Source: a virus
Virus record (IMG/VR): IMGVR_UViG_3300045051_000520
Span: 1-48,042 of that record
Reading direction: 5' to 3' (one strand)
DNA: 48,042 nt
The notes beneath the pieces are model-generated. The model was not told where the DNA came from. It ran no database searches and saw only the letters and a program-made list of their open reading frames with translations. The translations under genes were made by a program, and so were the position numbers. Of the stretch, positions 15,809-25,596 are shown one piece after another (position 1 is the first letter of the stretch; each line of letters begins with the position of its first letter).

Positions 15809-17019
15809 GCTACGAAATCGGGACGGCCACCAGCGCAGCAGATCTTCTGAACAAACTCAACACCTTCCTGACCTCGAAGGGAAAAGCCTACAGCCCGAGC
15901 TACACCGGCACCGGCACCGGCACCATCTCCGCGTGGGACGGCGGGGCTTCCAGTGTGACCGAGACCTTCACAATCACGGCCACGAGTTCCACCAGCTTCA
16001 ACGTGGTAGGCTCAACGTCGGGCTCCATCGGCACGGCCACCGTGGGTACCACATTCACCCATGCCAAGCTGACGTTCCTCATCACCGCAGGTGGTGTTGC
16101 CTTCGTGGCGGGTGACGCGTTTAAACTCAACACGGCCCCCGCCTGGGTGAACCAGCGCAGCGTGGCCGGTAGCGAGATGATCTGGAAGACCTCCGGGAAC
16201 GACGGCCTCCGGGACATCTACGTGGGGGCCCTGTTATTCAGTGATGCGGGTGCGGACTACTTCAACTGGAGGCTCGGCGGCTTCAACGGGTACGCCTCCG
16301 GGAATGCGTTCACCTCCCAGCCTGGGTTCCTTGGACAGCCTGGACCTGTGCTGAACCTGTGGAACTCCACCATCCCTTACTGGTTTGTGGCGAATGGCCA
16401 GCGGGTGGTGGTCTTCGCCAAAGTAAGCTCTGTGTACGTGAGTTGCTACCTGGGCTTGATAAACCCGTACGTGGACCCGGGCTACTGGCCCTACCCGTTA
16501 TTCGTCGGGGGCTCGATGGCTTGGACCTCAGAGCCCGCCGTTGCCAGTGCCAACTGGCGCTGGTCCTACTCGGCCAGCTACCAAATGGGCAACTACTGGC
16601 GGGGCGTACAGCAGTACAGTATCAACCAGACCACTTGCCAGGGCCGCTTGCGCCTTCCGGATGGGTACTATATCGGGGTCGGCGGGTACACCAGCGGTGA
16701 CCCCATCACAGCCGGGGGTCAGTGCTCGGTTTGGCCGTACGCTTGCGATTCCCCCACCAGTCCCAACAGGGGACTCCAGAATATCCGCGAGAATCTGGAC
16801 GGGTCCTACCCGCTGCTACCCATTATGTTCTCGTCTGACCGTGGCACACCGGCTGGGTCCGATGTGAACACCTGGGGTGAGTTAGACGGGGTGAGGGCCA
16901 CCACCGGTCACGCAAATGCCGCAGAAAACACGATCACCGAGGGTCTGCTCACCTACGTGGTCTTCCAGAACGTATACCAGAACGAGAAAGACCAGTACTG
17001 CGCCCTGGCGCTTGACTAG
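15805..17019 (+). CDS. Tail protein, first of two paralogs (404 aa)
   Basis: Begins with a short helix (TSAADLLNKLNTFLTSKGKAY) that is matched in the next gene (TNPTDLLQKLATFIVANGW), followed by beta-rich sequence with many Gly, Tyr and Trp. Shared features in both include a VVVFAKVSSVYV / VVVVEKTSGIFA strand and a GGS-containing turn. This copy has an extra Thr/Ser-rich insertion near residues 30-100. Between tape measure and hub genes it is probably a virion component of the tail, perhaps a decoration or fibre; the exact role is unknown. Confidence 0.75.
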   Translation: MSYEIGTATSAADLLNKLNTFLTSKGKAYSPSYTGTGTGTISAWDGGASSVTETFTITATSSTSFNVVGSTSGSIGTATVGTTFTHAKLTFLITAGGVAFVAGDAFKLNTAPAWVNQRSVAGSEMIWKTSGNDGLRDIYVGALLFSDAGADYFNWRLGGFNGYASGNAFTSQPGFLGQPGPVLNLWNSTIPYWFVANGQRVVVFAKVSSVYVSCYLGLINPYVDPGYWPYPLFVGGSMAWTSEPAVASANWRWSYSASYQMGNYWRGVQQYSINQTTCQGRLRLPDGYYIGVGGYTSGDPITAGGQCSVWPYACDSPTSPNRGLQNIRENLDGSYPLLPIMFSSDRGTPAGSDVNTWGELDGVRATTGHANAAENTITEGLLTYVVFQNVYQNEKDQYCALALD

Positions 17020-17028
17020 GGGACCACG

Positions 17029-18042
17029 ATGGCCTACCAAAACGGAACAGTTACCAACCCCACTGACCTGCTGCAGAAGCTGGCCACTTTCATCGTCGCG
17101 AATGGCTGGACCCAGGACATGAGCCAGGCGGATGGCACGGGGTGGCGTCTTCACGCCCACAAGGGTGTAGTGTATATCAACCTGAAGACGGCGATAAACA
17201 CAACTCTCGCCGCAGAGTATTTTGCCGACCAGTACTCCAGAAACGCTGGGTACGGTGCCCTGATGCTGTATGGGGGCACCGGGTTCGCGAGTGGTACGAA
17301 CTGGCGAGACCAGGCCGGGGCACCAAAGAATGCCACCACCCCCGCGAATACTATCGGCGCTGGTATGGTGCTTCCGCAGGGGGCCATCGCCGGGTACCAC
17401 TTCTTCGCGGACTCCACCGGGGACAACATCGTCGTCGTGGTTGAGAAGACATCCGGGATCTTTGCCCACTGTGGTTGGGGGACCTCGCTCAACAAGCTTG
17501 GTACTTGGACCGGTGGCCCGTACTTCTTCGGCTCAACTGCCGGGTATGCCATCAGCTATAACCAGGCTGCACTGAATCCTGGATTTGCATACTCCGCCGA
17601 AACCCCCGGGATCTCGGGTGATCCCAGGGATGTGTCCTACTCCACCACTTTTATTCGTGCCGATGTGGACGCGTTCACCGGCAAGTGGATCGGGGTGGGG
17701 TCTACCACCACTGGGTACGCGGGCTACACTGGGAAGGTTGGGCGATCCATCGTCCCGGTGAATGATGGCACATTGAACGGTTTGCCTTCGTACTCCGACT
17801 ACTACAACAGACTCACCAGCAAGATGACGGGCCAGAGCCTCATGCTCCCGGTTCGGTTGCTTGTTGACCGGGACACTGGGGGTTCCAGCTTCGTCGGGTC
17901 GTTGCCCAACATCTTCCTATGCAACGCCTGGGACAAAGGCTATACGGCGGCTGCCGAGTACCTCTGGGGAACGGACACCTATATGGTGTTCCCCGGCCCG
18001 CAGAACTTCCCCGGGCTGGGCTACGCCATCAAGAAGGTGTGA
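17029..18042 (+). CDS. Tail protein, second paralog (337 aa)
   Basis: Starts 9 nt after its paralog and is related to it at the N-terminus and in the central beta region. It lacks the Thr/Ser-rich insertion. Duplicated tail proteins of this kind often diverge in surface loops that contact hosts. No enzymatic motif is seen. Confidence 0.75.
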   Translation: MAYQNGTVTNPTDLLQKLATFIVANGWTQDMSQADGTGWRLHAHKGVVYINLKTAINTTLAAEYFADQYSRNAGYGALMLYGGTGFASGTNWRDQAGAPKNATTPANTIGAGMVLPQGAIAGYHFFADSTGDNIVVVVEKTSGIFAHCGWGTSLNKLGTWTGGPYFFGSTAGYAISYNQAALNPGFAYSAETPGISGDPRDVSYSTTFIRADVDAFTGKWIGVGSTTTGYAGYTGKVGRSIVPVNDGTLNGLPSYSDYYNRLTSKMTGQSLMLPVRLLVDRDTGGSSFVGSLPNIFLCNAWDKGYTAAAEYLWGTDTYMVFPGPQNFPGLGYAIKKV

Positions 18043-18044
18043 CC

Positions 18045-19757
18045 ATGGCCGCTTTCGCCGGTAGGTCTTCTGTCGAGTACGCACGGGTCACGATGACGGG
18101 GCTCACCCCCGCCTTGGGCGGTTTCCTCCTGGATTGCGCGAAGCTGGCCATGCTTCGTCACCGCGACGATCCGGCCACCCCCCAGAAATCGCTGGGCAAC
18201 CCCGTGGCGTACCCCCAGACGCTATTCCCCGGGGCATACTCCCCGGGTGTGGACCAGGAGTTCTACGGCCACGTCATCGTGAACCCGCGATCCCTGGACC
18301 TGGGCTTGGTGCTCAGCGCCAAGCTGTTTACCATCGGGGTGTGGAATCTGACGGGGCGGTACCAGCGGATGCTTAGCTGGTCCGTGCTCGGTCTGGATGG
18401 CGTCACCGTCACGAACCCTGACGGGTACCCGGTGATGTACGGACCCTCAACCTACCGAGCCTACCAGGTCACGGTAGGAACCACCGGCTCGGCCCAGATC
18501 ACCGGCTCCATTACGTTCAACTTCGAAGGCATCTCCACAGGAGCGGACACCATCATCACCGGCTCCCGCCTCATCGTGTTCGGGTTCCAGCCCAACTGGC
18601 GCGAACCCGTCACGGAGAGTCTGGAGTGGCTCACTGACGTGCTCACCTCGTACAATGACATGGAGCAGCGGCTGGCCCTCAGGCAGGACCCCCGCAGGGC
18701 CATGCGCTACCTGTTCACCTTCGAGACCCAGAACAAGGTGAACTACTTCGAGGGCCTGATGTGGGGCTGGCAACAGCGGGTGTTCGTCGTGCCGGTATGG
18801 ACGGACTGGCAATTCCTGTCTGCTGCTGTCGGGATCGGCACCTCGGTCATAAACACCAGCACCTCTTTCCGGGATTTCGCGGTCAACAACCTGGTGCTCC
18901 TGTGGCGGGACTACCTCACCTGGGAGATCGTGGAGGTCCTGTCCATGACCTCTTCCCAGATCACCCTGAAGAAGCCCACCATCATGGCCTGGACTACGCG
19001 GGATCGCATCATCCCCGTGCGGCTCGGGCGGCTGTCCAAGAACATCCAGATCTCCCGGCCCACCTCCACCCTGGCGGAGGCCACCCTGTCGTTCGCGTAC
19101 GAAGTGGGTGAGGCTGTAGATGCCAACCGACTGGGCACCTCGTCGTGGCTGCAGTTCAGTGGCCTCGACGTGATCACCGTAGCCCCCAACACGGCGGAAG
19201 AGGACACGAACGCGGAATATGACCGGGACTTCGACACGGTGGATTTCTCTAAGGGCTCTTGGTCCATCTCGGATCACGCGGGGATGCCGGTCATCTCCCG
19301 CCCGTACAAGTGGCTGTTGAGGACCCGTCAGGAGATCATGAACTTCCTCGCATTCCTTGAGGTCCGCAAGGGGAAGGCCATCCCGTTCTGGATGCCCACC
19401 TGGAGCAAGGACCTGGAGCAGGTGCAGGACATGGGGATCGCGGACACGAACATCCTCATCAAGAACATCGGGTACACCCGGTACATGAACCTGAACCCCA
19501 ACCGGTCCACCCTCATCTTCTTCCCCACGGACGGGTCCACACCCATTATCAAGACCATCACCGGCTGTGCTGAGAACGGGAACGGAACGGAGACCATCGG
19601 TTTAAACAGCAGCTTCGGGGTGATCAAGAAGATCACGGACTTCCGGGCCATTTCGTTCCTCACTTACTGCAGGATGGATCAAGACAGCTTTGATCTGAAC
19701 TGGTATACTGACAGTATCGCTGACGTGTCGTTCAAGGTGAAGGAGATCCCCAAGTGA
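18045..19757 (+). CDS. Distal tail/hub-type protein (570 aa)
   Basis: Large beta-rich protein with TESLEWLTDVLTSYNDMEQR and ALRQDPRRAMRYLFTFE, a LEVRKGKAIPFWMPTWS block and a final RMDQDSFDLNWYTDSIADVS, a combination seen in tail proteins encoded just before DUF2163/BR0599 hub proteins. It probably forms the ring joining tube and tip. The ATG at 18045 follows the previous stop by 2 nt. The stop overlaps the next GTG (GTGA). Confidence 0.72.
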   Translation: MAAFAGRSSVEYARVTMTGLTPALGGFLLDCAKLAMLRHRDDPATPQKSLGNPVAYPQTLFPGAYSPGVDQEFYGHVIVNPRSLDLGLVLSAKLFTIGVWNLTGRYQRMLSWSVLGLDGVTVTNPDGYPVMYGPSTYRAYQVTVGTTGSAQITGSITFNFEGISTGADTIITGSRLIVFGFQPNWREPVTESLEWLTDVLTSYNDMEQRLALRQDPRRAMRYLFTFETQNKVNYFEGLMWGWQQRVFVVPVWTDWQFLSAAVGIGTSVINTSTSFRDFAVNNLVLLWRDYLTWEIVEVLSMTSSQITLKKPTIMAWTTRDRIIPVRLGRLSKNIQISRPTSTLAEATLSFAYEVGEAVDANRLGTSSWLQFSGLDVITVAPNTAEEDTNAEYDRDFDTVDFSKGSWSISDHAGMPVISRPYKWLLRTRQEIMNFLAFLEVRKGKAIPFWMPTWSKDLEQVQDMGIADTNILIKNIGYTRYMNLNPNRSTLIFFPTDGSTPIIKTITGCAENGNGTETIGLNSSFGVIKKITDFRAISFLTYCRMDQDSFDLNWYTDSIADVSFKVKEIPK

Positions 19758-20596
19758 CCTATGATGCCACCGAGAAGAGCGCATACGGGGGCAAGCCCGT
19801 GGAGCTTTACCGGTTCACTCAGGGCACGGCGGTGTATCGGTACACGGATGGCGACAGGCCCGTGACCAAGGGCACAGAGACCTTCGGCATCGGCTGGCCC
19901 CTCAGCAGGACCGAGCCCGAGATCTCCGAGGAGACCACGCGGTCCGGGGTGAAGATCACCTCCTCCAAGGATTTCCCCATCGCCCAGATGTTCATCACCG
20001 GGGCCCCCTACCAGTCCATCTGGGTGTCCATCCTGCGCGGCCATGCGGACGCCCCCTCCGAGGCCATCCTCATCTGGCAGGGGAAGGTCCGGGGTGTGTC
20101 GTGGAAGGCGTCCAAGGGCGAGGCCACCATCGAGTGCGATCCTGTGGAGAAGGTCATCGGGAAGGGCGGATTCCGCCAAACGTACGGCCCGTACTGCCAC
20201 AAGGAACTCTACTCCGCCCGGTGCGGGGTCCCCGAGGCTTCATTCACGACGGATATCGTGGTGTCTGCCATCGGCAGTACCGGGTTTGTCATCACGGCCC
20301 CCGAGTTGGCATTCAAGCCCTCGCAGTACTTCCGTTTGGGAGAGGTGTACTTTCCTGACCTCGGAGCCCGGGTCCTGATAGTTGACCACACTGGAAGCAC
20401 CGTGACACTTCGGAGCCCCATCCTCGGCCTTCCTGTGGGGGCCCATGGTCGGGTCGTCGCCGGGTGCAACCACGTCTGGAAGCTGGCCGATGGGAACTGG
20501 GGCGATTGCCGGGCCCGATTCAACAACACGGACAACTTCGGTGGGTGGCCGTTTGTGCCCATCAAGAATCCGTACGAAGTGACCATCGAGGGGTGA
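19754..20596 (+). CDS. Baseplate hub protein, DUF2163 plus phage_BR0599 domain (280 aa)
   Basis: N-terminal half fits DUF2163 (VELYRFTQGTAVYRYTDGD, ISEETTRSGVKITSSKDFP). The C-terminal part has the BR0599 signature CNHVWKLADG, CRARFNNTDNFGGWPFVPIKNP with its two conserved Cys and the FGG-P-P motif. In gene transfer agents and related siphophages these form hub rings below the tape measure. The start is a GTG with AAGGAG at good distance, overlapping the previous stop by 4 nt; a nearby ATG is out of frame. Confidence 0.85.
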   Translation: MTYDATEKSAYGGKPVELYRFTQGTAVYRYTDGDRPVTKGTETFGIGWPLSRTEPEISEETTRSGVKITSSKDFPIAQMFITGAPYQSIWVSILRGHADAPSEAILIWQGKVRGVSWKASKGEATIECDPVEKVIGKGGFRQTYGPYCHKELYSARCGVPEASFTTDIVVSAIGSTGFVITAPELAFKPSQYFRLGEVYFPDLGARVLIVDHTGSTVTLRSPILGLPVGAHGRVVAGCNHVWKLADGNWGDCRARFNNTDNFGGWPFVPIKNPYEVTIEG

Positions 20597-20599
20597 GCT

Positions 20600-23500
20600 A
20601 TGGGCTGGTGGATGGTCGTGTACTGGATCGCCACACTCATTCTGAGTGAGGTCCTTCGACCCAAGGTGAACATCCAGGACGCCAAGGCCGCCAGCGCGGA
20701 TGAAGCGAACATGCCCACGGCCTCGTCCGTGAAGCCCATCCCCGTGGTGTGGGGTAAGTGCAGGCTCCGCGACCCCAACGTCACCTGGTACGGGGACTAC
20801 TTCACCATCCCCATCAAGAAGCGGGCCGGGAAGGGTGGATTCCTGGGCACGGGCCGGACCCAGTGGCAGACCGTGGCGTACCGGTACTACTGGGGCCAGC
20901 AGTTGGCCCTGTGCCACGGCCCCGTGACCCTGCACAAGATCTGGGCGGAAGAGCGGCTCGTGTGGACCGGCACAAACACCGGGGGCGGCCTGACGATCGA
21001 CGATGAGGGCTTGTACGGGGGCGAGGATGGCGGGGGCGGCCTTTCGGCCCTGCTGAACTTCCTGCCTGGCAACAACACCCAGATCAAAGACCCGTACCTC
21101 GTCGCGAGGCTCACGGATGTACCGGCCTACCGTGGCGTGGCCTCCCTCGTGTGGTACGGGCCCTCCATGAACATGAGCTACGCCTCATCGTTCTTCGGCC
21201 TCCCGTACACCGCGCAGAAGCAATCCGGGTACATCGGCACCAGCCCGGCCCCACGGCCCCTGACCGTGGAGGTGAGCCGGTACCCCCAGCAGCTTACCCC
21301 TGCGGAAGCCGTCATCGGTGAGGATGCGAATCCCATCGAGGTCATCTACGAGTGCCTAACGAATGACCCCAACGGCCCGGACGGTTGGGGCATGGGCCTC
21401 GGGGCCGCGATGGTGGACACAACCTCCTTTGTGGCGGCTGCCCACCAGTGCTACACGGAGGGCTTTGGCATCAGCTTCGTGTGGGCCGAGCAAACCCCCA
21501 TCGAAGATGTGATCAAGGAGGTCTGCAAGACGATCGACGCCACATGCTTCCGGGACTTCCGCACGGGCATGTGGACTATCAAGCTCATGCGCGGTGGGTA
21601 CAACGTGGCCACGCTCCCCACGCTCGACGTGAGCAACATCATCGAGGTCACGAACTACAGCCAGATGGGCCTCGACGGGACCACCAACGAGATCAAGGTA
21701 AATTACTCGGACCGGACCCAGGGGTACAAGGGCATGCCCGCCCAGGCCCAGGACCTCGCCAACATGCGCCTCCAGAGTGAGGTAGTGTCCTCCACCATGA
21801 CCTTCAAGATGATCACCGTGGCCACCCTGGCGGACCGGGTTGCCAACCGGGAACTGCTGGCCCAGTCCACGGCCCTGGCGAAGGCGGACCTCATCGTGAA
21901 CCGGACCGGCTACGCATTCGCCCCCGGCGACCTATTCGTCCTGAGTTGGGCCCCGCTCGGGATCACCAGTATGGTGGTGCGCGTGATGAAGTCCGCCATC
22001 GGCTTGCCGAACGCCAACCGTGTTCGGCTCAGCGTGGTGCAGGACATCTTTCAGTTGGGTCAGAGTTCGTTCATGGTGGGCGGTGGTTCCCAGTGGACGG
22101 ACCCCATCGTGAGCCCGGTGCCCGCCACTGTGCAGAAAGTCCAGGAACTCCCGTACTACTTCAACAACGACCAGACGAAGGCCAGCTACATGGTGTGCGT
22201 CCAGCGCCCCAACAGCGGCTGTGTGACCTTCGAGGTGTGGGAGAAGCTGAGCACGGAAACCGACTACACGTACCGGGACACCTGCCTGACCTACACCCCC
22301 GTGGGTGTCCTGAGCGGGACCTACTCCACGAAGCCCGGTGTAGATGCCACGGGTTTTGTGATCGCCGGGGGCTCCTCCGATGTCGCCGGGATGGACGGGG
22401 CCACGCCTGACGAGATCCGGGCCGGTACGAACCTGGGTATGTTCGACAATGGCGAGTTCTTCGCCTTCGAAGGCATCACGAACAACCTCGACGGGACCAT
22501 CTCCCTGACCAACGTGTGGGGCGGCTTGTTCGACACTGTGCCGTCCTCCCATGCGGCTGGGGAGAAGGTATGGTTCTTCTCCTTCGGGGCAAGCAACCCG
22601 GAAGACAAGGTGGCCCAGGATGCGCAGATAAACGTGAAGAATCTGCCCTACGGCCCGCGTGGTGCCATCGCCCTTGCCGCTGCCACGGCTGCTAATGCCA
22701 CGATGGCCGCGAAGAACACCAAGCCGTACCCCCCAGGCAGGATGCAGGTGAACGGGCTCACCGCCCCGGCCTCGATCATCGGGTTGTGCCAGCCCACCTG
22801 GGCATTCCGTAACCGCCTTACGCAGACCACCGTGGTCAAGCAGGATGACGCGAGTGATGCGACGAGTGAGGGGGCCTACAACGCCAAGATCTATGTGAAC
22901 GGGGTAGAGAAGCGGTCCTACCTGAACCTCACCAGCACGGAACTGGGCACCGTGGCCTTCGGCGGCCCCAATGCGGTGTACGGCATCTGCATTCGGAGCA
23001 ACGGGGACTTCTTCCTGACCAGCAGTTACGCGGTCCTGGGCTCCACCTATGGGGCGGGCCCTCACTGTGTCTTCAAGGTGGCCTCCGGTGGCTTCACCCT
23101 CTACCACGGGAGTCTGACCGAGGTGGGCCTGGTGAACGGCTCCGCTGGGGTCTCCCGCTGGCACTGGCCTACCCAGATGTGCGTGGATTCCTCGAACAAC
23201 ATCTACGTCGTGGATAACCTGGACTATGTGCGCCGCATCCCGCTGGGCGGCACCTCGGAGACCTTCGCGGACCTCACCAGCTACGACAACATCGGCTCAG
23301 TCACGGCGGACGGCTCGGACAACATCTACGTCTTCGCCAGTTCGCAGCGGTGTATCGTCAAGATCACCCAGGCCCGTGCTGTGAGTGTGCTGGCTGGCAA
23401 CCGGTACTTCGACCCCAACGTCGAAACGGACGGCACCGGCACCGCTGCCAGCTTCCGGTATTCCTGCCTCATCGCCTCGGATGCCAGCGGCAACATCTTC

Positions 23501-24034
23501 GTGCTGGATACCCCGGGCGATGGCGGGGGTACCGCGATCCGTTATTGCACCTCCGCCGGGGTGGTCACCACCATCGCCCCCGGTGGTGTGGGCCACTACC
23601 CGGGTACCCAGATTGCCTGTGTGGGGTCCGACGTTTACTTCGGGGATTCGCTATCCAGTGTCGTCCACAAGTGCACCCCTGCGGGTGCGGTCACAAGCTG
23701 GACCACGCACCCCGATGGCTTGATCTTCTACCGCCTGCAGAAGGACCCTTCTGCCGGTGGGTTCCTCATCTACCAGGCGTTCTCCTCGTCCGTAAGCGAG
23801 TACGGCAAGATCGACTCGGCGGGGGTCATCACTCCGATCTACCGGGCCGTTCCGCAGAACGGCTACTCGGCGGCCATGAGATTGCAAGACAGCACAAACG
23901 GTGCTCACCTGGTGGAGGTCAAGGTTCAACAGACCACGGGTGCGGCCACCTCGGCATTCAACACAACGGGCCCGTTCCAGATGTCGGGATTCGGGATGTG
24001 CTTCGGACAAATCTTTGGAGGTAAACAGCTATGA
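20600..24034 (+). CDS. Tail tip/attachment protein with C-terminal NHL-like beta-propeller (1,144 aa)
   Basis: The N-terminus is hydrophobic (WWMVVYWIATLILSEVL), followed by the phage tip pattern: SVKPIPVVWGKCRL, a GPDGWGMGLG turn, ISFVWAEQTPIEDVIKEVC, and NEIKVNYSDRTQGYK, as in J/gp13-type central tip proteins. From about residue 780 to the end the sequence changes to repeats resembling NHL propellers: MCVDSSNNIYVVDNLDYVRR, VTADGSDNIYVFASSQRCIV, IASDASGNIFVLDTPGDG and CVGSDVYFGDSLSSVVHKC. The propeller is therefore a strong candidate receptor-binding head. The stop overlaps the next start (ATGA). Confidence 0.85.
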   Translation: MGWWMVVYWIATLILSEVLRPKVNIQDAKAASADEANMPTASSVKPIPVVWGKCRLRDPNVTWYGDYFTIPIKKRAGKGGFLGTGRTQWQTVAYRYYWGQQLALCHGPVTLHKIWAEERLVWTGTNTGGGLTIDDEGLYGGEDGGGGLSALLNFLPGNNTQIKDPYLVARLTDVPAYRGVASLVWYGPSMNMSYASSFFGLPYTAQKQSGYIGTSPAPRPLTVEVSRYPQQLTPAEAVIGEDANPIEVIYECLTNDPNGPDGWGMGLGAAMVDTTSFVAAAHQCYTEGFGISFVWAEQTPIEDVIKEVCKTIDATCFRDFRTGMWTIKLMRGGYNVATLPTLDVSNIIEVTNYSQMGLDGTTNEIKVNYSDRTQGYKGMPAQAQDLANMRLQSEVVSSTMTFKMITVATLADRVANRELLAQSTALAKADLIVNRTGYAFAPGDLFVLSWAPLGITSMVVRVMKSAIGLPNANRVRLSVVQDIFQLGQSSFMVGGGSQWTDPIVSPVPATVQKVQELPYYFNNDQTKASYMVCVQRPNSGCVTFEVWEKLSTETDYTYRDTCLTYTPVGVLSGTYSTKPGVDATGFVIAGGSSDVAGMDGATPDEIRAGTNLGMFDNGEFFAFEGITNNLDGTISLTNVWGGLFDTVPSSHAAGEKVWFFSFGASNPEDKVAQDAQINVKNLPYGPRGAIALAAATAANATMAAKNTKPYPPGRMQVNGLTAPASIIGLCQPTWAFRNRLTQTTVVKQDDASDATSEGAYNAKIYVNGVEKRSYLNLTSTELGTVAFGGPNAVYGICIRSNGDFFLTSSYAVLGSTYGAGPHCVFKVASGGFTLYHGSLTEVGLVNGSAGVSRWHWPTQMCVDSSNNIYVVDNLDYVRRIPLGGTSETFADLTSYDNIGSVTADGSDNIYVFASSQRCIVKITQARAVSVLAGNRYFDPNVETDGTGTAASFRYSCLIASDASGNIFVLDTPGDGGGTAIRYCTSAGVVTTIAPGGVGHYPGTQIACVGSDVYFGDSLSSVVHKCTPAGAVTSWTTHPDGLIFYRLQKDPSAGGFLIYQAFSSSVSEYGKIDSAGVITPIYRAVPQNGYSAAMRLQDSTNGAHLVEVKVQQTTGAATSAFNTTGPFQMSGFGMCFGQIFGGKQL

Positions 24035-24417
24035 CCCTCGTTGTTGGACCCAACCTTGGCGTCTTGCTCGACGCCGCCGTAGGAGAGGCTCACCCCAATG
24101 AGTTCCGCAAAGTGCTTCGGGCGATCGACTGTTTCCTCCCCGGCCTGTCCGTCAAGTCTCGGACTACTGCCGCGCAACCTGCAAGCCCGGCCAACGGGGA
24201 CCGCTACATCCTGCCCACGAGTCCCACGGGCACGGCCTGGGCGGGAAAGGCTGCTGGAACAGTGGCGTACTACTCGACAAGCATCACGACGACATCTGGC
24301 GGTGTTGACTCGACGGCTTCTGGGTGGGATTTCTACACTCCGAAGCGCAACTGGCAGGCTCGGGTGGAAGATGAATCCGACCTGGCTATCCGGCACAACG
24401 GCACCACCTGGGTGTAG
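24031..24417 (+). CDS. DUF2793-like tail-tip or fibre-associated protein (128 aa)
   Basis: Residues about 45-110 match the DUF2793 style: QPASPANGDRYILPTSPTG, AWAGKAAGTVAYY and WDFYTPKRNWQARVEDE. Such modules are found at ends of phage tail proteins. GGAGG lies 9 nt before the ATG. It is coupled to the tip protein gene. Its size suggests an accessory subunit. Confidence 0.65.
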   Translation: MTLVVGPNLGVLLDAAVGEAHPNEFRKVLRAIDCFLPGLSVKSRTTAAQPASPANGDRYILPTSPTGTAWAGKAAGTVAYYSTSITTTSGGVDSTASGWDFYTPKRNWQARVEDESDLAIRHNGTTWV

Positions 24418-24508
24418 TCCAATGTCCCCCTCACCAGAAACCCCTCGGCCTCTCCCGCAACCCTGGGACGGGACCGACCGCAGAAGCGAAAGCGACAGGA
24501 GAAGCACA

Positions 24509-24835
24509 ATGCCCGGGGAACCCAACGAGCGCTTACTTGACCAGCCCTTCTGGAAGGCCATGTCCTTCCTCATGGTGGGGCTCCTGGCCATCGCCGTGTG
24601 GGTCATGAAGGCCAACATCGAGAAGCTGGAGAAGGTGAGCGATTCCCAGATCGAGACCAAGACTTACCTGAAGGTCATCATAGACAACAACGCCAAGACT
24701 GACAGCGCGATCAAGGATATCCAGGCCGATGTCAGCCAGCTTAAGTTGAATGACCGCACCCAAGAGGAGCGGATCGCGGCCATTACTGGCAGAAGGGTGG
24801 TGAGCAGCTATGCTACTCGAACTCAAGCGGAATAA
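24509..24835 (+). CDS. Membrane-anchored coiled-coil protein of the lysis region (108 aa)
   Basis: One clear transmembrane segment (AMSFLMVGLLAIAVWVM, about residues 17-33) followed by a long amphipathic helix (EKLEKVSDSQIETKTYLKVI and onwards). The ATG at 24509 has AGGAG 7 nt upstream; an in-frame ATG at 24422 lacks one. Holin or holin-accessory protein is possible; the family is not recognised. The 91-bp stretch before it (24418-24508) has no gene. Confidence 0.7.
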   Translation: MPGEPNERLLDQPFWKAMSFLMVGLLAIAVWVMKANIEKLEKVSDSQIETKTYLKVIIDNNAKTDSAIKDIQADVSQLKLNDRTQEERIAAITGRRVVSSYATRTQAE

Positions 24836-25262
24836 GCTGAACTCAGTATGCACCCTTGGGAGTCTGTACGTGGACTCCCTGTTTGAGTGCTTCACCCTTG
24901 AGGACGTGGTGCGGCTCGACGACCCCAACACCCCGGCCAACGAGGGGGCCAAGGTCTATGGGCAGACGGCCATCCCAGCCGGTACCTACGAGGTCATCGT
25001 CACCGTGTCCCCGAAGTTCAAGAAGCGGTTCCCCCGCCTCGTGGATGTCCCGGGGTTTACGGGCATCCTCATCCACAACGGCCTGGACGCGGACGACACC
25101 CTGGGCTGCATTCTGGTGGGCTCCGCCATCGCTGGCAACAGCATCAAGCCCGGCACCACCAAGCCCGCGTTCGCAAAACTCATGGCCCAGATCGAAGCCG
25201 CCCTGGCCCGTGGGGAGTCCGTCAAGATCACGGTGTCCAATGACTTCCTTGCCGTCGCTTAA
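24810..25262 (+). CDS. DUF5675-like protein, candidate lysis enzyme (150 aa)
   Basis: Pattern LGSLYVDSLFECFTLEDVVR, then VYGQTAIPAGTYEVIVT and SPKFKKRFPRLVDVPGFTGI, then ILIHNGLDADDTLGC matches DUF5675 phage proteins. His-Asn and Asp-Asp-Thr-x-Gly-Cys are conserved in that family and could form an active site. Position between two membrane proteins, with no other endolysin in the genome, suggests it degrades the cell wall. This is inference from context. Confidence 0.7.
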   Translation: MLLELKRNKLNSVCTLGSLYVDSLFECFTLEDVVRLDDPNTPANEGAKVYGQTAIPAGTYEVIVTVSPKFKKRFPRLVDVPGFTGILIHNGLDADDTLGCILVGSAIAGNSIKPGTTKPAFAKLMAQIEAALARGESVKITVSNDFLAVA

Positions 25263-25596
25263 GGCCCCGGGGTTCTTCACCTCGCTGTTCGAGCGGGCCG
25301 TCACCCGGTTCCGTGACCGGGATGAGAGCGTATCTGGCACCAAGATCGTGTGGCTGTCCAACGGCATGCTCTCGTGTTACTGTGCTACACTGGCCACCGT
25401 TGGGGCCGTTTCTGTGTGGGTGTTCAACCACAAAGCGGATACCGCGTACCTGGCTTTCTGTACCGGCCTGTGGACCATTTCCCTGGGGTTCGCCGGTAGT
25501 GTGAAGAAGAGTCAAAACCAGGCAACCAAGGAGATCACCCTTGCGAGTCAGCAGGCCGCGCAGGCGGGAACCGAGGACAAAGGAGGAGCGTCGTGA
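25240..25596 (+). CDS. Candidate holin with two transmembrane segments (118 aa)
   Basis: After a basic N-terminal region (FERAVTRFRDRDE) come two hydrophobic segments, CYCATLATVGAVSVWVF (about 50-66) and AYLAFCTGLWTISLGFAG (about 74-91), and a hydrophilic charged tail, as in class II holins. The ATG at 25240 starts 23 nt inside the previous gene; its RBS is weak, so coupled translation is likely. The stop overlaps the next GTG (GTGA). Confidence 0.7.
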   Translation: MTSLPSLKAPGFFTSLFERAVTRFRDRDESVSGTKIVWLSNGMLSCYCATLATVGAVSVWVFNHKADTAYLAFCTGLWTISLGFAGSVKKSQNQATKEITLASQQAAQAGTEDKGGAS

